Assembly: GCF_016097555.1 (NCBI RefSeq)
Contig: NW_024533068.1
Coordinates: forward strand, 34,803 to 98,802
DNA: 64,000 nucleotides
Reading direction: 5' to 3'
Source: Gigantopelta aegis
Taxonomy: Eukaryota; Mollusca; Gastropoda; Neomphalida; Peltospiridae
Within the stretch, counting starts at the first letter, position 1, and every line of letters starts with the position of its first letter. Under the pieces are notes generated by a model. The model did no database searches and had not been told where the DNA came from. It worked only from the letters and a program-made list of their open reading frames with translations. A program made the position numbers and the translations under genes. Below are positions 33,972 through 44,850 of this stretch, in pieces.

Positions 33972-34121
33972 TTCTGTATTACGGTATGTGTTGATCTAAT
34001 TATACGGAGCAATCACCTTCAATAGAAAATTGAACCGAACTTTGTTTATTTCGATGGTGCAGCAAAAGAAGTGAAAACCGCAGCGCTTTTCCAAAGCAGT
34101 ATCAACTGTTTTAAGGCTGTA
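33972..34121. promoter_or_regulatory. Bidirectional promoter region, GPN2 / CEP126-like
   Basis: The 150 bases between two divergent ATGs must hold both 5' leaders. No TATA box or known operator is obvious. Confidence 0.4.
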
Positions 34122-36424
34122 ATGGCCTCACAAGAAACAAAAGTATTCTACAATGGTGCTTATTCGTATCTTATCTCAATAATATACAGTACTATACTAT
34201 TATAGTAGTAACAGTGTGGTTGCTAGGTGGAGCTGGTTTTCCTTAATTGTGTTATTATAGAGTACAGTTCAAACTAATGGAACACGAAAGACTAAGAAAG
34301 ATGCATGATGAGCGATATAAATCAGTAAGATCTGCTAGAGAAAAAGCTCATTTGCTATCAAAAGAAACAATGATAAGAAAAAAGTAGACACAAAATTTCA
34401 TTTTTGATAATATTTTCACTCTCTCTTTAGAGCATTGGAAAAAGAAATTAGCAATGGCCAGAGCTGAAGAGGAAAGGAGACGTAAAGCATTAGAGGAACG
34501 TCACATAAAACAACAAGAGGCAACTAATAAATTTCGTAATGCAACATACCGTTTCAAAAACTTCAACCAAATCTCATTATTTCAACGATACTATACTATT
34601 AGATGGTAACTGAGTACTTTGTATAACATAGTAATGATTGTTTGTGCTTTATATCCAGCTAAACTGGTTAAACCAGTTGCAAGGGAAGATGACAGAAAAC
34701 GACAGCAGGATAAGATTGTTCTAGGTCAGGATGTTGAAGTAACAAGACTTTCTCATCATATACCTAATCTAGATGATGTATTAGACAATATTAGAGGTAT
34801 ATACTCATCAGTTTTACTATAGCATTGTGTGTTATTTGTATAGGTAAAGTAGTCCAATCTGTTAGGTCAATTTCAGGTAATACATATGATGTAATAAAGA
34901 CATCTAAAGATGTCTTACCTTGTCTCTTACTGAGAGTAAACCCACCATTACTATCGGTTTGCCTGGTTCAATCACACCCACTAATGGAAAAATATTATAT
35001 CCAGTTCCATCATGCAATAGTCATCAAAGTGTTCTCATACATCCATCATCATCAGATCCACTAGAAGAGTTATCATCTAATAATTCATCTCTTCATGATA
35101 GTCTGGAATCACTGTCTCCACCTCCTCACAGATGAAAAGAAACACCAATTAAGTTACCTGTTCAAGCTGTAAAAAAACCAGTTTTATCAGCTCAACCAGT
35201 AACCAAACCCCCCTCAACCAGTAGCCAAGCCTGTTTTACCAGCTCAACCAATAATCATACCTGTAGTATCAGGTCAGCCAGTAGCCAAAACCTGTTGTAC
35301 CAACTCAACCAATAGCTAAGTCTGTTTTACCAAGTCACCAGTAGTCAAACCTGTTGTACCAGCTCAACCAGTAACCAAACCTGTTTTATCAGCTCAAGCA
35401 ATAGCTAAGCCTGTTTTACCAACCAAACCTTTTTTACAAGTTCAACCAGTAGCCAAACTGGTTCAACCAGTTTTACCTGTCCAACAACTAGAGATAACCA
35501 CAAAAACAACAGAACCAGTATCTCCCCAAGAGACCACACCCACTAAAGAAGAGAAGAAAGTAGTTGGCATTTTAAAGAAGACATCAGATAGTCCATGCAA
35601 ATATATTGAAAGGGTTGATAGCAGTATTAGTAATACTATTAGTAGTTGTACATTATTAAGTGGACTGTCTCTTGCAACAAGCAAATTATCAAGTGCAAAA
35701 CGAGTTCGATTTGTTGATGATCTACAAATGGAAGCTGAGACAGCTATCAATGGTTTCTCTGAAGAGGTTCACCATCAACTGATGGTTCAACTCCAAAAAT
35801 GAAGATATCACTTCTTAACAGCAAGGAATTAATATATCTTCAAATATAGATGAACCAGATACTACTAAAAAAACAACTCTGGATAAAACACCAACAGATG
35901 ATGACATTGATGCTCTCTGGTCACAAATAAATGGCTATCTTCATTATCATAAACATTCTAATGGAACTGATACCAAAGTTAACTCCACCCCTCAATTAAC
36001 TCGTCGTTGTCACAATGCACACCAACCAATCAAGTTATGGCGCAGACAAGGATCAACATTTTATATTGGAGATCAATACAATGGACAGAAACCAAGTAAG
36101 ACAACAGTGCCATGGCAACATATCATTGGACATTGTTTAGGTATAACTACAATGGAGAATCGACTTTTGGAATCTTATTGAAGCACTAAATGAAAAATTA
36201 AAGGGGCGTGTTATCACTGTGGATACATATAGTCCAATATCACATGGTCCTGAAAGCACTAATAAAAAAGTAAGCTAAATATAGTAACATGTTCTATTTA
36301 TAGTAACTTTTTACAGAGTCAAAACAGATCACTTACTGAATTACCACGCACACGTGTACGCCATCACCCTAAAACAATTATACAGACCACACCCACTCCA
36401 AAACAACATTTAACAAACAGATAA
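34122..36424 (+). CDS. CEP126: CEP126-like centrosomal/ciliary protein
   Basis: Likely homologue of CEP126, a centrosome and basal-body protein needed for microtubule organisation and ciliogenesis. Exon 1 reads MASQETKVFYNG. An N-terminal charged coiled coil follows: MEHERLRKMHDERYKSVRSA, then EERRRKALEERHIKQQEATN and KFRNATYRFKN (34275-34570), matching the family's helical block. Next comes DVEVTRLSHHIPNLDDVLDN. The middle is a run of imperfect decapeptides near QPVAKPVLPA (about 35160-35480). The block VVGILKKTSDSPCKYIE with KRVRFVDDLQMEAETA (35560-35740) resembles the conserved SILKK...RWFDE region of CEP126 and is the best diagnostic. The C-terminal part holds DDIDALWSQINGY and ends LTNR, TAA at 36422-36424. 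It is shorter than the vertebrate protein. Assignment rests on two short blocks and the coiled coil. Confidence 0.65.
35160..35480 (+). repeat. Coding 30-bp tandem repeat in the CEP126-like gene
   Basis: About ten imperfect units close to CAACCAGTAGCCAAACCTG then TTTTACCAGCT encode a ten-residue Pro/Val/Lys-rich period. Single-base losses between units break the frame several times, which is where long-read error would be expected. Confidence 0.85.
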
Positions 36425-36463
36425 TGTACATTTATTATAAATGTTATTTTTAATAAGTTATTA

Positions 36464-38482
36464 ACTGTCACCTTTGTCATTAGTTTGAGGTGAAGACAAG
36501 GTTATAAAATTAACTCTTCGAGGTTTTGTTGGCTCCTTAATATGAGGAGGAGTTGATAAACTAGTAATTGGTTTATCAACTGGTATGGGAGTGATCCTTC
36601 TAGAGGGTGTAACAGTGGGTGTTTGGTGAGAGGTAGGTGTGTCTTCACATGATGGTGACTGCACTATATTTAAAACTGGCGAGCTCTGAGGGTGTTTTTC
36701 TTCAACTAAAGGTGTTCCAAGTTCATTCTCATCAAAACCAATAATTGTACAATAGCCATCAGAAGATGATATGGCCAGTAAGAGACCATCCTTAGACCTA
36801 AATATCATAATATCATAATAACTTAATGAAGTTGCCTTGATAAAGTGAACATATTAAGAATTGTTGCATGACTAAAGGAATTTTAGTATAGCTATATGTT
36901 TACTGGCAAAGTTAGTATAAACTACTACTACTATTAACTGACCAGGTAGCATCTGTGAGAGATGTGTAATGTATATCAGCGATATAACCCAATGGGTGTG
37001 GCTTGATAAGTGTCATAAAGCAGTACTTTATTAAGAGTTACAACAGCAAATATCATACGATAAGGCAAACTAAATGGACAGATAAAAATAAAAATGGATG
37101 TATATATATATATATACTTACTCTATAGTGGTTGCACTGAATCTATGATGTCATTATGATGTAATTCAAATAAGACAGGACAAAATCGTACAACAATTGA
37201 TGGTTTATCAGGAGCTGGTAAAATACAACACTGGTCTAAAGTATATACATGTATATATACAAACTAGAATGACATATGACTTACTTTGGAAAACTGCTCT
37301 TTGAAAAGATCCATGTTACATTAATAGTTTGGTCAGTAAATTCAACTTTACCTCCTGAAATTTATCAGATACAACATAATTACATCATTAGTACATTAAT
37401 TACCAGGGGCTACCAGAATATTTCCATCAGGAGAAAATGTAAGACGTCTAAAAAATGAAGAAGAAATGTTTCATCGTGAAACATTCTGGTTGACTTCAGG
37501 CCCTCAAGCTGTAATATTCCATTTGGCAATCATGTAACAGTCATGTGACACTTACATCATTGAATTTATCAATACTATGAACACATTTGAACTTGTCTTT
37601 TGTTGTTCTATAAATACGAAGTGTTCTAATTAAAAGAAAGAAATATTTAACTACTATTACTACATACATGGTTATGTATTACCTGTCAGTTCCTAAGGTT
37701 GCTAGGCAACCATCACTAGGATCCCAAGCTACACCTTGTATGTAATGATGACTTTCCTTTAATATAGCTAACTTATCTCCTAATTACAAGAAGTACACCC
37801 CTAGTAATCAATTTTATAATTACCTGTAGATACATTCCATACTATAGCAGTGTTATCAACTGATCCTGATATGAGATGAGTTGAATTAGACCAACAGAGA
37901 TCATAAATGTCTTCCAAATGGCCTCTGCAATATTAATATTAATTAAATAATTACTAATAATTACTGAGGGTTTACCTCAACATTTTATGTATTGTCCAAT
38001 TCTCTTTGTTAGCCTCGGAGTTGTAGTTTCCATGGAAACAATCTCAACATCATTGTCACTTGTATTTAACTGCCATATACATATCGTACAATCTAGATCA
38101 CATGATAATCACATGACATCATTACAACATAACTTTTACCATCACCTCCTGAGGCAAGAAACTCTCCTATAATAATGATGACTAATTAATAAATATTGTT
38201 GATAACTAACCATTTGGTGAAAAACGTACTACATTAACAGATTTAGTATGTCGATCCAAATTAGACAAAAATATAAGTTTTATTTTAATCTCTTTCTAAT
38301 CACTTTCCATATCTAAAATGTATGAGATATCATTTTAGATATATCATTTGTTTTCCTTACTTTAACAGTGTGGTCAGCTCCTGATGATGCTAGCCGCCAT
38401 ATTTGGTCTGAATAATGAAAAGTCGACGCTAAATATTGGTTCTTTGTTGTGCCAAACGATTTGTGTGTTGTAAGGAACATAC
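36464..38482 (-). CDS. CHAF1B: Chromatin assembly factor 1 subunit B (p60)
   Basis: CHAF1B is the WD40 subunit of CAF-1, which deposits H3-H4 behind replication forks with PCNA and ASF1. From N to [16 protein letters not shown] (about 38405-38450), [32 protein letters not shown] (about 38210-38270), [20 protein letters not shown]-type text (about 37860-37935), [16 protein letters not shown] (about 37690-37740), [15 protein letters not shown] (about 37405-37445), and the last blade [29 protein letters not shown] (36700-36800). The tail is Ser/Thr/Pro-rich, with [13 protein letters not shown] matching the basic C-terminal RRINLT block of the family, and ends GDS at 36464. Introns are about 40-120 bases. 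There are frame changes near 38400. The start is uncertain by a few codons. Confidence 0.92.
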
Positions 38483-38642
38483 CTCGTACCTCTCAGTATA
38501 CTGAATAAGCTAGTTCCCGCCACTAGCTACTGAGCATGCGCAGAAAATTTGAGGCGTGTGATCAATAAAAATGTGTAATTAATTATATTATCAATATTAA
38601 AAGTAATTTAATTGATTATCGCTATAGCAACACAAAGAAAAG
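38483..38642. promoter_or_regulatory. Bidirectional promoter region, CHAF1B / secreted protein
   Basis: About 160 bases between divergent starts. It includes a locally GC-richer part with GCATGCGC (about 38533-38540), a palindromic word of the NRF1-site type. Binding is inference. Confidence 0.35.
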
Positions 38643-40076
38643 ATGGTTCTTTTATTGTCTGCATTATTGGTGATTCTGTCTTGTTTTCAGAGCATATACT
38701 CTCATATAGTGACCAACCAGTAGTTGTACTGGTAAGATATATAATATGAAATAAAATAACAATGTTTTTTTTGCAGTATTCTGGTAACGATGAGGTTGGT
38801 CAATTCTCCACAGCAATAAAATTAAGTAAACCATATTTATTATTATTTTTTTGCATCAATTCTTATATTTTTGCAGAATTAACTTTAAGTAATACTGCTA
38901 GCAGCATATATCAAGTCACTGTATTACCTCAACAATGTTGTCTGGACATTGACATCAATGACACAGATTGTGATGTAAGACTAATATTATCATGATATTT
39001 ATTAATAATTATTAGATAATCAAGCTGGGACAGCCTCAATTGATAACACTGGGACATCATCAAACAGTATAAACTCTACAGCAACAGTCACTTTTACCTA
39101 CAGAATCTGGTAAATATTAAAATATTAATACTTATTTTATCAGTAACTATATCTCTGTGTAGTACGCCAGATATCGTATTGGACAGTGCTATTTTACTAT
39201 CAGTGCTGATGGACAGATGCCAACAGAATGGATGCATACTCTACCATTTAATACTACTCCTGATGATGGTACTGTATTGTTCTGGAATTGACAAAGTATT
39301 AAAGAATGTGTCTAGAGAATTTATGTCAGGTTTTGTTAGGATCCTGATAGGGCTTGTTCACCAGTTGATTGTGCTATTAAATATAAGGAAAAAGGAAATA
39401 TTATCGTAAAGCAAGTGTCAAATGTGAGGCAGTTGCTCCCTGTAATACTCGAAGTAGAGATGGACTGACAGTAACAGAGTAAGAGACTGTACTGTATATC
39501 AAATTATGATGTGTTGTAGTATTATGATGGGAGAATAATGTTTGTGTCCAGTACAAGTGGTTTCAAGATGACAACTATTTCCAACAGATTGAAAGTGATA
39601 CTGAAATACCAGCAGAAATAGACCCTCACAGTCTAAATATTTCCCAGATTTAGAACCTAATCTTATAGCGGTACTTACTACATGACCTATATGTATATAT
39701 CTTTGTACTATTAGAACAGATCTATGAAGTTAGATTGTCATCATGGTCATCAAGAAGGACTCCACTGTCTCTGTGACTCAGGATGGATTTCGAGTGGTAT
39801 TCATCATGATAATCCTATAGATTTCCATTGGTGTGATACTCCTGAGGTTTCAGCATTAACTACACAATCATTAGCTCCTCGTAAATTGAGTAAAACCCCT
39901 GGAATATACAGCTATAATAGTAAGTTTATTAATAAATCTTTGTATAAGTAATATTCAGTTATAGCTAATGTCAATAGCAAATTTGCTGTTAATGGTGTCA
40001 TGGATTTATTTGCTATTCAAAACTGACTTGTCCAAATTATAAACAGAGATGTTCTAGAGGGCTCTGTTGTAAATGA
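38643..40076 (+). CDS. Secreted Cys-rich protein, unidentified
   Basis: Function unknown. The start MVLLLSALLVILSCFQSIYS is a good signal peptide. After a frame change come YSGNDEVGQFSTAI, ELTLSNTASSIYQVTVLPQQ then CCLDIDINDTDC, RYRIGQCYFTISADGQMPTE, DPDRACSPVDCAIKYKEKGN, SVKCEAVAPCNTRSRDGLTV, YKWFQDDNYFQQIESDTEIP, and an EGF-like-looking piece LDCHHGHQEGLHCLCDSGW (39725-39780). The likely end is LTCPNYKQRCSRGLCCK with TGA at 40074-40076. The many cysteines and the signal peptide support an extracellular protein; no membrane segment is seen near the C-terminus. I do not recognise the family. At least six short introns. It is divergent from CHAF1B and convergent with the coiled-coil gene. Confidence 0.6.
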
Positions 40077-40189
40077 ACTTATAAATTATAACAGAGAGAA
40101 TATGATATAAAAGGTTGGTCAGTTACTATATATTTATCAAAATCCTTGAAACCTAATGAAATAAAATGAATATTTAAATATCATTTAAT

Positions 40190-41165
40190 CTAATAGTACC
40201 TTTGATTTAAGCATCTGTGAAGATCTTTAGATTCTCGAAAGAAAAGTTTCCGACATTTATTTTTTCTATCAGCTTCTTCTTTAGCTTCTATGTTTTACGA
40301 TGTAACCATCTGATGTAAAAAACAATAGAAGTTATTAAAATAGTTTGTATTAATAACTTACTCTTTATATGCTGTTTGTGCTATCTTGGAGTCAATTGTT
40401 TTAGCAGTTTCAGCTAATTCTTTTTGTCTCTGTTCTCTAATTCTATTAATCCTTGTTTCTCTTCTGATTTTCTTTGTAGCCATATTTTAAATGCTTCATC
40501 TCTTTTCACTTTTTTTCTTCTTGATCAATATTATAATCTTTTGTAGTTGATCTTATAGCAGACATCTGTCTTTGTTCATAGCTAACCAATGCTCAAATGC
40601 TTTTCGATTTCTTTCTTCTTTCTGTTCTTGACTTTCTTCCTCTTTCTTACTCAATCTTTCAAGTTCTCGTTCTTGGCCAGTTCAGAATTTTTCTTTTCTA
40701 GCCATATTTGGAATGCTTGTTCATTTAGTGCTGCTCTCTCTTGTTCAGCTTTAACTAAATGTCTACTCTGTTGTCCTGGAGGAGCAGAAATGCTACGTCT
40801 TGTTAATGGGGAGACATTCCCTTTCATAGCTAATGTTGATGTAGATACAGTTAATAATTCTATAGTTACATTAGTTGGAGGGTCATTTGTATCAGCAGGA
40901 TTATTTTTAGTGTTAATTAAAGGAGCTTGTGTTTTTATCCCCTCTTTATCATCATTATTTGGTGCTTCATCAATTTTAATTGGGTCTTTGGCATTTTCTG
41001 GTACAATGGTATCTGACGTTGACAGTGCATGATCTCCTTGTGGTTGTTCCTCTGTCAGTAAGTCCGCCATTGTTCTGCTTGTACATCAGAAGTACTAACT
41101 AACTCAAAATGTCCGTCTCTTTCAATTAAAACTTTATCTTGACTCACTGCATCATCATTCTCCAT
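40190..41165 (-). CDS. Coiled-coil protein with repeated AFxxWL motifs (CCDC181/MAP9-like)
   Basis: The best start is 41165: MENDDAVSQDKVLIERDGHF. An indel near 41070 joins this to ADLLTEEQPQGDHALSTSDT. An acidic, disordered N-terminal half runs to RRSISAPPGQQSRHL (about 40790). Then a charged helical half carries at least four AFxxWLxxK units: AFQIWLEKKN (40700), AFEHWLAMNK (40600), AFKIWLQRKS (40480) and a final WLHRKT near 40310, followed by KEEADRKNKCRKLFFRESKD and a TAG at 40190-40192. Such repeated Trp-Leu-Lys units occur in microtubule- and cilium-associated proteins such as CCDC181 and MAP9; the assignment is by motif style only. It is divergent from the receptor-like gene. Confidence 0.6.
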
Positions 41166-41485
41166 TTTCTATACGTTTATTTTGCTTGTTGCCATGACAA
41201 CTATAAACGTCAGTTTTTATTAATTGAATAAATAAATGACGTCAAGTCTGATCAGTCATACCCACTCAGTCTTTTTTGACCGAGAGAGAGAGAGAAAAGT
41301 AAAGAGCAGCGCTGTTCTACGTCCAAATTACTAAAACTAGCGGGAAGAGAGACGGTTCCGTTAATTGTTTTCGTCACAGGTAGTGTACGCTGAGACTACG
41401 ACGATTTATTTTTACAAAGTGTTATATTTGAAGTGTTTATCACTTGTGGGCTCTTGACTTAAGTGCTCATTTCTGGACACTTAAA
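41166..41485. promoter_or_regulatory. Bidirectional promoter region, coiled-coil gene / receptor-like gene
   Basis: 320 bases between divergent starts, with a GA run (41281-41294) and no exon. It contains an almost palindromic ATF/CREB-type word (AAATGACGTCAAG near 41233), one of the few with the CpG form TGACGTCA in the window. Binding is inference. Confidence 0.4.
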
Positions 41486-44257
41486 ATGAAGTATCTTTTG
41501 GAAGTAGTGGCCGTATTTCTCTTGTGTTTTAGTTTAGTAGAGCTGACTTATGTCAGAACAAATTCGTTATACAAAACTGTCCGGATAGCACTACCCTTGA
41601 ACCTAATTAAATGCTTTTGTATACAGTAAGTTTTCTATAATAGTTTACGATTTTATTCTCTCTCTCTCTCTCTCTCTCTCTAGACCTCAACTGAACAGTC
41701 TACATTACTATGTCCACAGACAAGGACTATCAATAGCAATGTTATCTCTTCAGTACCAGAATGGCGCATGATCTCCTCAAGTAGTGGTAAATTTTGTACT
41801 GAAACAAATTATCAGAACATGAAATGTGTGTTATTGAAAATAACAGCTCGATATTAGTTATTAATGACAACCTTTTTGCTAATATATCAAGGGGAGAAAT
41901 AACTGTCACCTTTGTTCATAATGTCACTGTATCAAATATTTTCACAGTTAGATTTGGTAAGTATGACATCATTTATTATTATGTTATTGACATTTCTTTA
42001 GCTGACTTTGGCGTATATCCTCAAATGACCTATACTACTGCAATGAAATGAAGAGATGCTGGGATTTCTTTTGCCTTTGACATTTACATTGAGAAAGGGA
42101 AGCTCGCTACTGCTTCAGAGTCATTGTATCACATGAAAAATGACACAAAGACACCCATTAATATTATGCCTGACATCAGTCCACCTGAGTTTTTATCATG
42201 TAAAAATCGTAATTCTAGTTCATGTCAATGTACCAAGGATGAAGAAATCGCTCATGTCTACAAAAGTCACGTTACCAAACCCCACACCCTGCTAACGATG
42301 GAATATATTTATTAGAAGTTACTGTTGAGAGTCGAACTTTTTCTGCATCAATTACATTATCAGGTAATATATTTAATATATCTATAAATTATTAATTTAT
42401 ATATTTTTAGTCACACCATCGACTATCACTTCAAAATCTACGACTATTACATCATCTATATCAATATCATCATCACAAACTGCATCACTGTCACCATCAC
42501 AATCACCCTCATCATCATCCTCCCTACAATAGGTAAACATACATGTACATGTATATACTGTTCATATATAATATACATGTCTTGTGTATTGACCATCTGC
42601 CACACACATTCTTAAATAATTAATGGTGCTAAGGAGTTAAGCCTGCTATGCAAGCCTCAGTTTCCAATTACATACCATATATGGTCATTGAGTACTTAAT
42701 GACATGTTGGCAATATTAATATCATTAATATGTAATGGCTCCCTTCTTTTTTAACAGTACCTTCACATCAGTTCAGTCCACTAATTCCACCAGCTTATAC
42801 CAGGTGTGTAGTTGTAGTGTCAGCATTTGTTAATCGTAATTTAATTATTAATTAAATACTTCACAGATGATGTAAGATTTATATTTCATTAATCTGGTTA
42901 CCAGGTGGCCTTGAGCTATAAATACACTCTTAAAGACACATCCCCTTTTTTATGTTGCCTGGTCTAGTAAAAATAGGGGATTTTTTCTTATCTTTTAGGA
43001 GAACCTTTTAAATGTCTTACCTGTTATGTTAGTGTCTTTTCTCTCTCTATAATTATACAGTAGCTTACATTGGAATCAGCATAGTAGTGGGTTGTACTTC
43101 TAATTGTGGTTGTTATTATCGCTATAATAATGGCGTTGTTCTTTTGTTATCGGAAATATAAAACTCGAAATACTCCTCATGATAAGAACATGGAGGATGG
43201 AATTCCAATGGGAAAATGGTCATCATCCTGTTGGCAATGGACGTGAGTATACTACTTGTATTGTGTGTGTGTGTGGTGTGTGTGTGTGTGTGTTGTGGTG
43301 TTGTGTGGTGTGTGTGGGTGTGTGGTGTGTGTGCATAAGACACTTCTTAAGTCAGTATCACATGATGAACTGTCATGCAGTATAACATGATGTTAACAGT
43401 TATTTCAATAGAAATAATTGCTACTTCAGACTATTGACATCATTATCATTGAAAGTTTAGCAGTTTATTTTATTTCCCTTTTTCTCTATAGTCCCCACAA
43501 TTCTCCTCGTACAAGCAGTGTTAGCTCAGACCGACCTCTAGTTAGTGGTAGTGCTACATCATGTGAGTAAATATTTGCCTTATCAGCATTATCTTACTCC
43601 AATAAATATATTTGTGTGTATATAACATGTGGTCATATCATGTTGTCGCTCTATTCTATAGCTAACGTCAGCACACCTACTACTAAAGCACCATCAGATT
43701 GTAAGTAAACAAACTAAACTGTGTAATTCCTTTCTCTATTATTACTAGATACTGGTGTATACTGTGATATGAAACATCAAAATATAGGAAAAATGTGGAA
43801 AGACAAACATGACGAGGCTATTCATATAATGGAGACTATTGAAGATATAGTTGTTGCTTTACCAAATCATCATTGTATTGAAATCCTTGTTTATGCTAAG
43901 ATAACAGATGACTTTTCAAGAGAGTTATTAAGTCGAGGTATTAAAAGTGACCGCAGCAAACTGAAATGGTGGCAGTTTGTTGATAAAGATCGGACACCAG
44001 ATAATACGATAGAAATTAATGGTTTTAGAGTAATACAAGTTGAAGGAGATCCTAATGACTTTGATACTCACCAGTTAGGGATCTTAAAGTCCGAATATCC
44101 CAGTATTAAAACAGTCAACACAAGTTACCAGAAAAACAAAGAAGATACAATAAAGGACTTGAGGAAACAGATCACCCTCGAGATAGTCCACAGACAATTC
44201 CTCATTCTCTACCTGTACAGACGTCAACTCCTCAAGCTAAACAAGGTGGAGAAGTAA
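41486..44257 (+). CDS. Single-pass receptor-like protein with an unrecognised cytoplasmic domain
   Basis: Function unknown. The start MKYLLEVVAVFLLCFSLVEL is a signal peptide. The extracellular part, over several exons, has Cys/Asn-rich beta-strand text (CVIENNSSILVINDNLFANI, ITVTFVHNVTVSNIFTVRF, SCKNRNSSSCQC, YLLEVTVESRTFSASITL) with many N-glycosylation sites, resembling an Ig or fibronectin-like fold. A Ser/Thr-rich stalk follows (about 42420-42530). The membrane helix (about 43062-43165) needs a frame change: YIGISIVVG then VVVIIAIIMALFFCYRKYKT. Cytoplasmic exons carry short Ser/Pro pieces (SPRTSSVSSDRPLVSGSA) and then one open exon (43750-44257) of about 160 residues: KHQNIGKMWKDKHDEAIHIM, EILVYAKITDDFSRELLSRG, KLKWWQFVDKDRTPDNTIEI, ending KLNKVEK. 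That domain is mixed helical and strand and matches nothing I know. A (TG)n tract lies in the intron at 43255-43330. Confidence 0.6.
42535..43060 (+). other. Introns of the receptor-like gene
   Basis: No exon is well supported between the Ser/Thr stalk and the membrane helix except a short possible one near 42760-42802 (PSHQFSPLIPPAYTR). The rest is AT-rich. Confidence 0.4.
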
Positions 44258-44477
44258 TTGATATCTGAAGGAGCTGAAGGAGGAAGGAAGTAAAAGAAAA
44301 TTAAAGGTAATACAAAAAAAGGAGTTGACTTGCAAAAGGAACAACTTGACGTCAATAAAGAAGTCAGAGACCTTACAAGAACAAGGGAATGAAATAGCAA
44401 GTGCACAATTAGCACATCATGAAGCAACTGATGTTGCTGTAGAAGAAGAAAAATCACCTGAAGATACTGGTAGTATG

Positions 44478-44508
<31 letters not shown>

Positions 44509-44850
44509 TCACACACACAGTATTATTTTTTAGACACGTCCAATATCTCCACATTCCAGACCTTATCATATCTTCTCTCTTTGTCTCTCTTTGTCATTTG
44601 ACTTTCATTAAATGAAATACATGAATTACTTTTTTTTTGTACATTTCTATTGTACTTTTAGCATTGTGTTTTAGAATTTTTCAATTGAAAATGAACTCCT
44701 CATTACTTTGTCTGTTATTTTGTTTTTTCTCATTTCAATTATTATTGTTAACAGGTATGCATTCATGACTCAAATAATAATTTTCCAAAACTTAATTATT
44801 AACATCAATGATATTTAATGAGCTAGTCATGTGCAACTCCATCTGTAATA
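44258..44850 (+). other. Interval between the receptor-like gene and ATM
   Basis: Forward reading at 44270-44470 gives charged coiled-coil-like text (LQKEQLDVNKEVRDLTRTRE) after a frame change, so the receptor tail may extend to about 44470. It is followed by a (CA)n tract at 44479-44507. From 44520 to the ATM start I see no exon. Confidence 0.4.

Noticed and set aside
33695-33994. Forward open frame of 99 codons
   Set aside because: Antisense shadow of the GPN2 P-loop and GPN-motif exons.
40589-41032. Forward open frame of 147 codons, Phe/Ser/Leu-rich
   Set aside because: It is the antisense of the coiled-coil gene at 40190-41165, whose reverse-strand frame has coherent repeated AFxxWL motifs.
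43122-43385. His/Thr and Val/Cys open frames on both strands
   Set aside because: Produced by the (TG)n tract in an intron of the receptor-like gene; only the membrane-helix part upstream is real.
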